Origin: Adiantum capillus-veneris
Lineage: Eukaryota; Streptophyta; Polypodiopsida; Polypodiales; Pteridaceae
Assembly: GCA_014529385.2 (NCBI GenBank)
Contig: CM043944.1
Location: 81,460,384-81,524,383 of the forward strand
DNA: 64,000 nt
Direction of reading: 5' to 3'
Shown one piece after another: positions 23,100 to 34,634 of the stretch. The notes under the pieces are model-generated. The model did no database searches and had not been told where the DNA came from. It saw only the letters and a program-made list of their open reading frames with translations. Every line of letters begins with the position of its first letter. Position 1 is the stretch's first letter. A program made the translations under genes and the position numbers.

Positions 23100-25010
23100 T
23101 GTTGCTAAATTGGATTTATCTGACAGGAAAATAATTCTAAATAAATTATTGGATTTATAAGTGAGAGGGTTTTTCTCACGGGAGACATCCGAGTACAAAG
23201 TATTTCTAGTGCGTCATTCAGAGTAATGACGAGAGCATTGTGAAAGGGAATATCTGTAAGGCCATAGGAATGGGTACTTCTGATGCGTCACATTGGATGG
23301 GTGATAGGGAAGAAGTACCCGACCATCCCAGAATGGACATCTTTGATACGTCATAGGATGAGTGACATAGAGCATCACGAAGGAGATTGTACCGTAAGTT
23401 TGGTAGGAAGTGACTAGGTGATGGGTATTCCTAATGCGTCACAAGGTGGGTGACAGGTGCATCGGAAAGGGAATATCCATAGTCAGGAGGAAATTCCGAA
23501 CTGTGTTAGAATTGTGCACAAGGAAAAGCAAGCACTTGAATGAAGATGGATTCAGAGGAAACTTTGAGGAAAACAGACGCTTTCTAAGGAAGCGCAATTG
23601 CTTTTTGAGAAAGCAGATGCTTTTCCATGAGGAAGTCTATGTCTGCATTGCAGCTATGCATGTGATTGCATCCAGGGACGCCTGGGAAGTGTTGTGAAAG
23701 CATTGATTTTAATTTATAATGTTTTATTGAGTTTTTGGATAGATTCAGACCATTTTTAAGGTGACCGACTGCCCACTTAATAAGTGGGCTGCCTATGATT
23801 AAATATAGATGTATAAACTAGCCCTCGATTTTTCTCTCTTTTTTTGGTAGAACAGCGCACAAAAGAAAAAAAGACCGCGATATCTACGCGAGCAGCGTGC
23901 ACTTAGCTATTCGTGCCGTGGCAAGGAGCTATAAAAGCATCAAATGCCCTCACTTAGAGGAGGAGATTAGTTCTCGCGAGAAGAAGATGCTGTTGCAGAT
24001 TTCATCCACAAAGAAGACGTTGTTGGTGATGCCCATGCCTGCCCCAAGTGTACCAAATGTCGCCAAGGACCAGTGCGCGAGTTCCCTCGCGAAGAAGTGC
24101 CTACGGAGCATGTTTCCATCGCGAAAAGTTGCTATTTTTCTCTGGTTTCAGTCCATAAATGTCGTAGATGGTGTGATTTACGAGAAAGAACCCGAGAACA
24201 CACCTCTTTTGTGTGTAGGATTGGAAGAGAGGATTTTCTATGTAGAGATCTCTTCTCGGGAATTGCTTTTCAAGAACCGAGTTGGGTTTCGAGCATTGAG
24301 ACTTTGAAGGTAACGATTTTCATGTTATGATCTCTAAGTATTTGTTTGCAGGTGTACTTCCTCTTAGTGAGGAGTAGGAGCAGAGGAAGGCATGAGCCTC
24401 TGCAAGAGAAAGCGCTCTGAGAAACTAGAGCCAAATCAGCCCAAGGGTTTCGTACCCAATTTTGGGAAGCAGATCCATGGATCGAAGAGAGGTAGACTCT
24501 CGAGATGTGATCCGGAAGTTGAAATTCCCAAGGGAAGGACTTCGTATCCAGGAAAGCAGAGTTATTCTGCAGGAAGAGAACTCTGGAAACAGAGTCGGAA
24601 AAGAGTTGCATGGATGCCATGCCCTGAGTCTGGAAGGTGATATCCAGAGGCGAGAACCTTGGTTCTCGAAAATTAGGAATAAGGAATGGAAGTTCCCTGG
24701 AATAGGGTTTTGCCCTAGGAATAGGAAGCCGAGGGTTCCGGGAACCATCAAGTCTTATTCTAGAACGAATGTGGTAATACGTTCGGTTCAAGTGCTTGTA
24801 TAGACTTCTCCTCAGTAATAAAGATACTATTACGGGGGAGGGGGGACTGGCCCATCTTCTGGTCCCCAGTACTGTGTCGATCTTCTCACTCTATCTCTCT
24901 CTCTCTCCCCCTCTATCTATTTCTCTCTATATCCTCTAGCTTCAGTATTAAGTGATAAATTCTATTTATCCGAGTCTATTCTATATTGCTATGCGCTCCC
25001 GTTTGTGACA
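23100..25010 (+). repeat. Element A 3' LTR (1911 bp)
   Basis: Second copy of the long terminal repeat, collinear with 18412-20314 apart from small indels and scattered substitutions. It ends TTTGTGACA and is followed by GACAG. Confidence 0.9.
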
Positions 25011-25163
25011 GACAGTATGTATGAACTGATATGTATATTTTGTTTTGAGATCTAGGACTACTTCCAAACCAAGTTTGAGAGTAGTGTTCTTCGAATTCTT
25101 AGCACACTCCAAAGTTCTTTGCACTCCTTGTTTATTGGATAGGGGAGTACTTGTAATAAAAAT

Positions 25164-25600
25164 TGATAAATAGTGATTTATTATAGTTGGTAGGTGGAAA
25201 AAGCTATAAACTATGCAAAAGGATACCACATTAATGAATATTTTATTATTAAATTTCTCTTTATGAGCTATGGTTACGCTCTGGTCACTGTATGTCTAGG
25301 CAGACAATTTGTAATCACTTTGAGCATTGAAGAAATCTATAAATAAATACGTGCAAGAGGAAAATGCTCACTCTTGCACGGGGGGAGATTGCACCCAGTC
25401 TTGTGTTCATCTTCTCTCCTCTTTTCTTTCCTCTCTTGCCATGCTGGTGTAGTACTCTGCTCTAGGAGGTGCACCTGCACATGCTTTTGTGCTCTCTCTT
25501 GCTGATTGTCACTCTCCAATCACTCTCCTTGTGGATTTTGTGCTCGTGCGACTCGCTAGGTGTGTATTGATTTTATTGCTCGCAGCATGCTACTCGTGTA
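25164..25600 (+). mobile_element. LTR family B, copy 1
   Basis: Starts TGATAAATAGTGATTTATTATAG and matches the LTRs at 33043 and 40959 through the TATA region CTATAAATAAATAC (25338) and a perfect 10-bp stem (CGTGCAAGAG at 25350 with CTCTTGCACG at 25371), then a CT-rich U5. The 3' end is approximate. A short ORF at 25655-25846 could be the start of an internal gag-like region, but no domain is recognised. Confidence 0.7.
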
Positions 25601-25849
25601 TGTTTGCCGGCCCTTTGTGCTCTTGCCAACTATTGCAATGGCAAAGCCTAGATCATGCTCTTGGGAGATGTGGCTACTACGAAATGGAGGTTTGATATGG
25701 GAGTCGCGCAGAGTATTGGCAAAACTGATGAGGAAGCACTTTTTCCCATCAAAGTTCAAGGCTATGCTTTGATTGGCACTTTGAAGGCTTTTGGTATCAC
25801 CAGAATCAAAGCTAAGTTGGATATTTTGCTAATTTCATTGTCATGATGT

Positions 25850-27690
25850 TTCCAAAAAGCATGTTGTTTTTCTTTTTTTCCCAAAGTCGACTCCATCATT
25901 ATATAGTTTAAGTTGAAACTCCCTCAATTGGTAGGAGCTTGAGTAGTTTATCAAAAGGCTACTTTTATTAAGAACTTGGTTATGATTAGAGAGTATGCAA
26001 TTAACCATTTACGGATAGGTGACAAATATCATGCATGCAGACGAAGAAGCATACTAGGTATGCAAGAGAAGACTTTAATTAAAAATCGTGACCCAATGCT
26101 TGTTCCAAAGGATTCATTCATAATAAGGATAGTATGCTTACACAGAGGTATTAGGAAACTAGTCTTGCTTGGTGGGCCTTGATATACAATATTGTTGCAA
26201 TGATTGATTATGGTATCAATTATTTAGGACTAAAGCAAAGATGCACAAGGTGTATTCACTACTATAACATAGTACATGCATTGGCTAGCAACCATATGCA
26301 AAGAATTTCATGTCTAATTAATATGTATAGATGTTGACCCACATCGAGTGAATAGTTCTAAAAACAACATGCAAATAAACCAAACTAAAGGAAGCATTGT
26401 GCAAAATTCTAAAACAAGCAAATGGATAAAGCATCAATGGATTGCAGTAAGAAATAAAGTGATCTATACGCCGATCTTTGAGTCAAGCTACAAAAAAGCA
26501 ATGTGAATAGTTAAACATTTTATGTTGCAATGAAGTGCCACAAGTTGAAAATGTAAATATATAGTGCATGTCATGCAGAAATGCCATACAAAAGTATGGT
26601 GGAGAGTTAATACTGTGGTCTCTCCAAACATAATAAGAACCAGAAGCCGTGCCCTTCCTTGTAGCATTTATGTGTTGCACCAACTAAACATATAGACATA
26701 GGGAATTAGATGCAAATAATGGACCTTGCAATGTTGTCGACGAGCTGGACTTGTGCTATTGATTAAGCTTAAAGATAAGCATATCTAACTTTATGTTCTA
26801 TGTCAAGGGTCTATTACATAAAGAGTTATGACTTCTTTTCTACAAGTATCTTGCAAACAATACTTGCATTCAATTGAAATTTGATTAGGAAAAAATGGCT
26901 GTGTACATTTCTCCTCAAATCATACATGTGAATCAGCAAAAAAGAGCCGTACCACCTTAAATCAAAGCATTGCATCATCCTCTCTCACATGAATGTTTTC
27001 ATCCCCCATTATGGCTTTCGTTGCCCTTTCTTTTTTCTTGCTTCTGTTTACATTTCGACAAAACTATCAAAGTGGATCAAAGCACGGGCATTCCGACCCC
27101 GAGCCCTGGCTACCCGCACGTGCAGTCATCTCAAAGTAGAGCTTGGAATCTTAGGAGGTTTTGGAGCACTGCAGGGAATCGAGGAGCTTAGCAAAGTCTT
27201 GAGCCTTAGAATCGGCATGTGCAAAGAATGGATTTGTGCAAGGCAGCTGAAAGTCGATCATATCGGGCCAAAACAAGAGGCAATTGAGATTCAGAGAGTC
27301 AAATGTTGAAAGTCGAGAGCACTAGCTGCTAGTCAAGCAAATTTGGAGGCTTGGAGAGCCGTGAGCATCAAGAAAATGTGCATTTTGAAAGCTCTTTGAG
27401 CCATGGCTGGCTGCATTTCATGAGCATATGAAAACGAGCCAGGAGAGAAAGTCGGGCAGCAGCCCTTGGAGGCAATCGAGCTTAGACGAGCAAGAAAGCG
27501 AGCTTTGAATTGAAGCCTAACCACGAGGTGTGTGTAGTGTATACACACATACACACAGACTCAGGAGTCGGACGTGCAGCGGCTTGGGAATTGAGCACAA
27601 GAGCAGGGCAGCAGCGAAAAGGCTCTTGGCAGTGCTGTTGGCAGACAGAAGCCTCACCAATTACCCAAAGCATACAACCTTCTCAAGAGA
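25850..27690. other. AT-rich stretch without recognised genes
   Basis: No convincing coding or structural feature. Short ORFs at 26970-27310 overlap in two frames and resemble nothing known to me. Confidence 0.5.
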
Positions 27691-27692
27691 CG

Positions 27693-27713
27693 CGCGCGCA
27701 CACACACACACAC
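27693..27713. repeat. (CG)n/(CA)n microsatellite
   Basis: GCGCGCGCACACACACACACACA alternating purine-pyrimidine tract. It is followed at 27776-27791 by a perfect 16-bp palindrome, ACACACTATAGTGTGT. Confidence 0.85.
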
Positions 27714-28804
27714 ATGCCTTGTTCCTTTCGCTGCAGACCCCGCAACAAAAGTCGATTTTTTAAAATTTTGACTTAACACACTATAGTGTGTGCAAGGTTC
27801 GGTTCCACAAAGTAGGTAGCTTGTCATCGACATTGGAGACTCTCGTCCGACGATGGGAGGTGGCATCACCTTGGATTTCATCGGTGCTTTTTTCTTGGTG
27901 TGCACGTGTGAGATACCTCTATCATGGAGGAGTGATGCCCGTCATCCGCATCGAGCATATTTTTGTTATGCGACAAAAATCGGCATCGACACTCCTAGCC
28001 TACATTGACATGTAGGTTTACAAGGTGCTCTCGAGTCCACAGACACCGGTTTCTCTAGGTTTTTCAAACACTTACAAGCACAACGCCTTCACAAGCACTC
28101 TTGATAGTCATTTTGGCGACAATTTCTCTCGATTGACCATACGTTGACGTTTGCATGTTTACTTGAGCACACACAGTGCTATTGAGGCCTTTTGAGAGAA
28201 AATATCCCCACAGGGATCCTTTTTTACTGCACGAAGCAGTTCTTGGTGCTTGTTCACGCACGATCACTCATGTACGTTGAGCTGTGATCACTGCCTATGT
28301 ACGTTGTTTGTGGCACCGATTTGACATGATACTTTGATAATTTTTTCGATCGTTTTTGAGAGTCGAATTGCCAGATCCCTTTCTGAGACTGTGGATAGTC
28401 ATTTTGAGTCTGCTTAGCCTTTGGAGGGTCATTGTGTGAGGTTTTTATAGGTTGCTGGAATTCTTCTCTTTTGGTACCCTCACCATAGGATATGTATCTG
28501 ATTGGATATTTTTGCTTTTGACGCCAATTTGGTGGTCACACGACAATTGGTTTTGAGCAGTTTATACCCAACGGTTGTTTTGAGTAGTTTATGCGCTTAC
28601 TTTTGTCATGTCGGGTTTGAGAGTTTGCTCCTCGAATAGAGGAGACTCTACTCGATTTTTTCGGCGAGACCATTTTATGCGTTCTTGGCACCCTTGACTG
28701 TTCTTAGACAGTGATTCTACTACATTTGGTTTGAGTTTTTGCTATTGCTATAGGGGAACTTTGCCAAAATTATCCCAAGAAATTTGCCATAAGTTTCTGG
28801 CCAC

Positions 28805-29800
28805 ATTCTCATGGCTGCAAGTAGTGCTTCCAAAAGAGAAGAAAAAGTTTGATGGCATAAACTTTGCTATTTGGCAGCAGCGTATGCATAAAACAAGAGA
28901 GAATGCGTACATTGATGATCAGTGGAAAGACTTGAATGAGCATGCTATGGTGACCATTCGCCTGCACCTTGGTTAATCCATTTACTTCACCATAATGGGT
29001 AAGACCATCGGCAAAGATTTAGGGATGCTCTTTGTGCAGCATGGGATGGCAACAATGCCACGAACAAGCTTTCCTTGATGAAGAAACGGATCGCATGAAT
29101 ATGAAGGAAGACAATAACATTAGATCTCACTTGAACGAGTTCAACAACATATTTTCACAGTTTACTCGAAAAGGTCTAAATTTTGATGATGAAATGAGGA
29201 GCTAAGATTTAGTCACCCTTCATCGCATTGGTTCTTTATGAAATGATACAGAGGAGCACCTCAAGGAGATTGACACGTGCTTAGAGAAGATCCATGAAGC
29301 GTACAAGAAAAAAGAGAAAGCCTTTGAAGTCTGAATGAATTCATTCCGAGCAGAGCTTGAAAAACTTGTTGCATAAGCGTATGCTAAAGAGCAGGCCTCA
29401 CAAGAAAATTTGGAAATTTTCTCATGGAAGAAAACGGAACCTTTTTCAATGTTTTTCATACAATGCATAACATCATGAGCTTCTGATCGAGAGGCACAGC
29501 ATACCTAGCTAGGTATCCGGTGCCTCCCTCACAAAAGCTCATGATGTTGAGATAAGTCAGAATGTGGGAATTATTATGAGAATTTGTCCAAAACTTCTTG
29601 TGTCTGTGCCAGGCAAATGTGCAATCCCAAAAGATGTTGCGGTTGTTGGGAGCGAAAAAAAACGCAAACTATGGGATGTGGAAAAGCCAAGGGTTGAAGC
29701 AGGAGGCCATGCTACAACGGTGTTTGAGTAAGATTCATAGTCCGAAAAAGATCTTGCTATTGTGAAAACGTCCAATTGTACCAAGAACATACCTACTACC
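28805..29800 (+). pseudogene. Copia gag remnant interrupted by MITE copy 2
   Basis: Reading through stops, 28830-29390 has the UBN2/Copia gag pattern: K-K-F-D-G-I-N-F-A-I-W-Q-Q-R-M near 28839, then a broken C-terminal half with L-M-K-K-R-I and H-L-N-E-F-N-N near 29070-29150. The MITE at 29399-29602 separates this from about 29603-29800, which may be the rest of the element. Stops at 28974 and later make it a pseudogene. The region 27790-28800 before it may be the element's leader, but no LTR pair was found. Confidence 0.6.
29399..29602 (+). mobile_element. Hairpin MITE, copy 2 (core deleted)
   Basis: Same termini as copy 1 (CACAAGAAAATTTGG ... CTTCTTGTG) and the same outer arms, but only one ACCTAGCTAGGT where copies 1 and 3 have two with a GC-rich core between. 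Flanking triplets are CCT and TCT, an imperfect 3-bp duplication. Confidence 0.8.
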
Positions 29801-29837
29801 AAGATCAGTGGAGGGCAAGAAAACAGACACCAAGAAA

Positions 29838-30116
29838 CACAAGAAGTTTTGGACAGATTCTCACAATAATTCCCACATTCTTACTTACCTCAACATCATG
29901 AGCTTTTGTGAGGGAGGCACTGGATACCTAGCTAGGTACGATTGGGGGCAGGGGACCGCCGGCCCGGTGGGGGGGCCGGTGGTCCCCTGCCCCCAATCGT
30001 ACCTAGCTAGGTGTGCGGTGCATCTCGAGCAGAAGCTCATGATGTTATGCATTGTATGAAAAACATTGAAAAAGGTTTCGTTTTCTTACATGAGAAAATT
30101 TCCAAATCTTCTTGTG
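29838..30116 (-). mobile_element. Hairpin MITE, copy 3 (inverted)
   Basis: Same element in reverse orientation, CACAAGAAGTTTTGGAC ... CTTGTG, flanked by AAA on both sides (3-bp target-site duplication). It has both ACCTAGCTAGGT blocks and a slightly longer GC-rich core with GGTGGGGGGGCCGG at the tip. Confidence 0.85.
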
Positions 30117-30119
30117 AAA

Positions 30120-33042
30120 GGCACTCAAACAAGAAGTTCCATCAAAACACTTAGTATTTGGGATCAAATCACTAGCCTAGCGACCACCAAAGCAACTGTT
30201 GCAAACCTAATCTATAATCATTCACTCACAACATACACCGTGTCCGTGTTAGACACCCTTAAATTCAAGAGAAGATCGGTGTAGCAAGGATGGCTTTAGG
30301 ATCATTTCCTCTTGAGCAAGACAGAGGCCTATATGGAGCTACGAAACCATCTCACCATTCTTGGTGTCTGGATCACGATCATCTGGGTCGTTTCTTACAC
30401 TATAGTAGACATTTCTAAGCCGGTAGTGCAATTTTACCTTTTCAACTTTATACAATTGATCTAATGCTCCTACCTTATACATGTAGTTCTTCTCTCTTTT
30501 ACCTACTTGACTCACTAAACGATAGAAGCTTGATTCTTACTCTTAATAAACTTTTATTGTGGTGCTAAATCAGAATTGCAAAAAAAAAAGTAGTCCTAGG
30601 TTTTCTCAAATTGAAGTCTTTTTACAAGTAAACATTATTTTATTTATTTATTTATTTTTATTCTTTTTTGGGATTGCATGCTAGGTGACTACACCTTGTG
30701 TTTGACTAATTAATTAAGTGGTAAGATTTTATAGTACTCTAGTGGATGATGATGAATAAATGAATCACCTTTTCTTTAAGTGAGGAGGCACCAATTTCTA
30801 TAAATTCTCTTAGCATACTTCATGTATAGCACTATTTTCTCCTAAACTTGCTAAAGATAAAATATATGTTGATAAAACAAAACCTTCCATTACTACTTCC
30901 ATCTCTAAATTATCATCTAAATTTAAAGATGAGATCATGATTATCATCCTCACTAGAAGCCACTAGTCACTCCTAGCTTACTAATTGTGGGATAGTCATT
31001 ATTTAGAAGCCATATCTCTCAATAAATTATAACTTAAATGGCAAGCACAATATTCACCTTTTTCAACAAAAAAGGAGTCACATCACATGTCCTTGTTAAT
31101 ATTATCCCATACATCTATCATGTTTTAAAAGTTAGATCATGGAATTAGTCTTGATTTATCTATGCGAGATCGATGATCCTTGGATCTTCACATGACCTCA
31201 TCAACCATTTACCTTGGAAATACAGAGACACACTACTATCAAATTCAAGGTCTAGCCACCTTATTATAAGAACAAGATGCCATTTGATTGCACATTGCTA
31301 AATCTATGTGGATATGGAATTAGAGTTTGACATTGAAAAATACTAAAGGTGTAATCTACATCAAACTTCCATCACTGGAAAATTAACCTTACATCGCTGC
31401 ATGTTCTTTAACCGTTCAACTGCGTGTGTTAGTATTAATCTAAGAAAACGTGCCTAACTTTTTTGTGTCATCTTAAGAAGCGTGTTACCAACTCTCTACC
31501 AAGACATTGACTTGTATTTGAACTAAATAGAATGATGTCAAAATTCCTTACCATTCCATGCTTCTGTTTTGTTTTTAACAAATGTTTTTTGTTGTTTTGA
31601 GATGGTGTTTTTACTTGTTTCTAGATCAAATATGTTGAAAAACTTGAGATTTATAATTGTTGTTTGAGAATACTAACTCTCTAATTGATCCCATTCAAAG
31701 CAACCAACACACGTACACAAACTCCAATTGCATGGCTTGCCTATTAGTTTGACTTCTAGTCATTTCTTTGGAAAACATCCAGATACATAATTTCTCAATG
31801 TGACCTATTGGTATACATCTAGCAAACACTTTTTTTCTTGAATGATTTAGTTCTCTCCATAGGCCCACATGCTTAGTATTTCTTATGTTTCCTTCTTTAT
31901 CTTAACATATCTACATTATGCACCACAACTTACAACAACTTCTTATACAATAATCCTCCAATTCGATATACTCGTTTGATAAATGCTCACTTGATTTGCT
32001 TTCTTATATGTTAGTCTCTTAGTATATATACATTGAAGTCACAACCAAAAAATTTTATAGCAAGGAAGAATACCTCTGGATATTTTTAGATCGCGAACCT
32101 CTTTTTCTTACCTACATTGTCTTGTGAGTTGCGAAATCAATGATCTCCAACATCGTGGCTTGTAATTGCATTGAATGAAAATTTTGTACAACTGAGCACA
32201 CAAGCTAAGGTGCTTTGGGATAATGGACACAAAATTGGAAGTACTCTACTATTCAAACATACTTCAATTTAGTGCCAAACAGGTAATAAACATTTTGTCT
32301 TTTATGCCTTGTCTAGTCCATTGGTCACATACACACAAATTCATCGATTTAGGTAGTGTGTAAATGCTCATCTTGGTGTAGATTTGACAATTTGTGTAGT
32401 TGCACTTAATCATACAGATTCATCGATTTAGGCAACACAAGTACAGATTCATTGATTCAGGTAGCATACCAATACAATACAAATTCACTATTTAAAACAA
32501 TATTAAGTGCAGATTCACCAGTTTAGCTAACACAAGTGTAGATTCACCAATTTAGATTGCACATCTCATTGGTGTCGATTCATCAATTTAAACAACACCA
32601 ATAACAAAACATACTATAGTGACTGACCATGACTGCCCCTAGTATGATTTTGTTATCTGGATATATATAATATAATTGATTTGGATTTGGATTTATACTT
32701 GGATTTGAATTTGGTTTATGATGATTTTTTGTCAACAATCGGTATGGAATTGGACTTGAAATTTAAGAGAATTGATTACTAAATGATGAGTGCAATCAAT
32801 GATAATGGGATCCATCATGATATGACATAAACTGCTTATTCTTGTGGTATGGGACACTAGCATATGCAGTATGTGGATGACGATAGACATAAGAAAATGT
32901 TGTTTAAATTTATGACTACTTATCCTATTTTGTAATATTTATGCGACATAACTTTAACCATTATTTTTGAAGCACAATTTGGAGATTCTTAACTTATGAA
33001 TTGAGGACAATTGCTTTCTAACAAGAGGTATGTAATGGGTAT
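30120..33042. other. AT-rich stretch without recognised genes
   Basis: About 2.9 kb with no ORF worth reporting after 30284. The only structure seen is the degenerate repeat at 32339-32600. Confidence 0.6.
32339..32600. repeat. Degenerate AGATTCATCGATTTAGG-type tandem repeats
   Basis: Variants of AGATTCACCGATTTAGGCAACACAAGT recur at irregular 40-55-bp steps (near 32341, 32417, 32447, 32480, 32510, 32540 and 32576). No matching gene or element. Confidence 0.6.
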
Positions 33043-33166
33043 TGATAAATAGTGATTTATTCCATCTAACGAGGGGAAAAAACTATAGACTATACAAAAG
33101 GATAACACATTTGTAAATATTTTATTATTAAAGTGCTCTTTATTAGTAGCGATGGTCATTGTACGT

Positions 33167-34052
33167 TGTCGGAGGATTTGTGTTCGAAAGGTGAGTCGGA
33201 AAGGCGCGGAGCCTCTGGCTGTGAGAGGTGTGAGGAAGAGAGTTGCAGCAGACACAATTAATCTAGATAAAGGTTGAAACTGAAAGCTTGAACAAGATTT
33301 TGAAGCTTGATTACCCAAAGCGGACAACTAAAACGTTAATTGTGGAGTTTAAGCTCCTTACATCAGTTTAATCTGCCTTCATTGGCCTGCCGAGCTTGCC
33401 TTGATAATATTTCTCTCCTTTGTTCTTCCTCTATTGCTTTAAGATTGAGAAAGAGAGCTGAGAGATCCCATGAAAATGATTACTTATGGCTTATGGAAGC
33501 GATTACGGCTTGGGTTATGGCTTCTTTGATTAGAGTGGCTATGGAAGCTTGGAAAAGAGTGGCTATGGAAGTTTGGTTTAGGATTAGAATGCCCAAAGCT
33601 TATGGCTTTCCCCCCTTGCTAATATAACAAAGTACGAAAACTTAAATTTCTCCTAATCAATGCAGAATTAGTCCCTGTGCGTGAGATGCAAAAATGCTCA
33701 AAATGTTGTTTTCCTTGTCCTCACTTGGCCTGTTTTTACCAAAAACCTGTTTCACAAAAATTTTACAGACTAAGACTTTTTTGGCCTCCCTCATGCAGAG
33801 GTGTGAAGTCTCTCACACACTTTCCTTTTTACCACTGACCACATGTCTTCCTCTACCCAAGTTGCCTTGCATGTCCTAAGAGCCTTTTCACATGTAACAC
33901 CCTTTTCTTTCAGCATGAAATCTCTACGCTTTCTGGATCTCCTTGCTTGTTCTCGAGCCTTGGTCACTGCTCAATAAATGTGTAAGCTTCAAATAATTTT
34001 TTTTTGCTTCCCTTTGCTCTTTTTCCCATCATGGAAGCGGAGCCGCACGACA
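33167..34052 (-). repeat. Element C 3' LTR (886 bp)
   Basis: Long terminal repeat collinear with 36586-37584. At the microsatellite position of the other LTR this copy has only a short interrupted A/G stretch (near 33448). Confidence 0.85.
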
Positions 34053-34634
34053 TCCACCCCCTTTGAACCTGCACAGTCTTCGGTCTGTGCCAACCGGTCT
34101 TCAAAGTTCATCTGCTAGAAATACTTAAAGTTCTTTTCCAGCCTCAAGATCACAAAACTGGTAAGTACATGTAAAACAAAATAAGGCGTAAACCATATCA
34201 TCAATGGTCTAGCTCAATTATTTGGTAGCTATCCATCGCAAATATTTGAACCATATGTGTCATGTCTCCAAAACACCCAATTATGAAAAACCTGTTTAGT
34301 GAACCCCGTCAGACTGAAGTGCTCTAGTTAATGATGCACACGGCTTGACCATCAAGCTCGCTTTAGGGAACCCTGTCAAGCTCAAGTATGCCTTAATCTG
34401 TCTGCACACGGAATGGCCATCAAGTCCTTTACTTTGAGTTATGGTAGCATAACCAAAGATGTGAAGATACTTTATCAATTGTCCAAAGATATCCACTGGA
34501 AGCTAGCCATGTAAGATTACTGAACACAAAATCCAAAACTCTTTTCTTCATAGCATAAATCCAAAAACAAAACCTAGTGCTAAGTAGCCTGCTACAAGAA
34601 AATAACTAATATCCTTGAATCTGCAAGTTGCACT

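Larger units (their letters stand above)
18412..25010 (+). mobile_element. LTR retrotransposon A, 1.9-kb LTRs, gag only
   Basis: Two long direct repeats bound the element: 18412-20314 and 23100-25010. Each begins TGTTGCTAAATTGG and ends TTTGTGACA, the usual TG...CA. A primer-binding site directly follows the left LTR and a polypurine tract precedes the right one. The flanks are GACAC on the left and GACAG on the right, a 4-of-5 target-site duplication. The internal 2.8 kb holds a gag remnant but no reverse transcriptase, protease or integrase that I can recognise. It is therefore a non-autonomous (gag-only or large-derivative) element. The LTRs still match at most positions by eye, suggesting a fairly young insertion. 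Confidence 0.9.

Noticed and set aside
33340-33627. 95-codon + strand ORF at 33340
   Set aside because: Lies inside the LTR of element C; no domain, and the sister LTR breaks it with the microsatellite.
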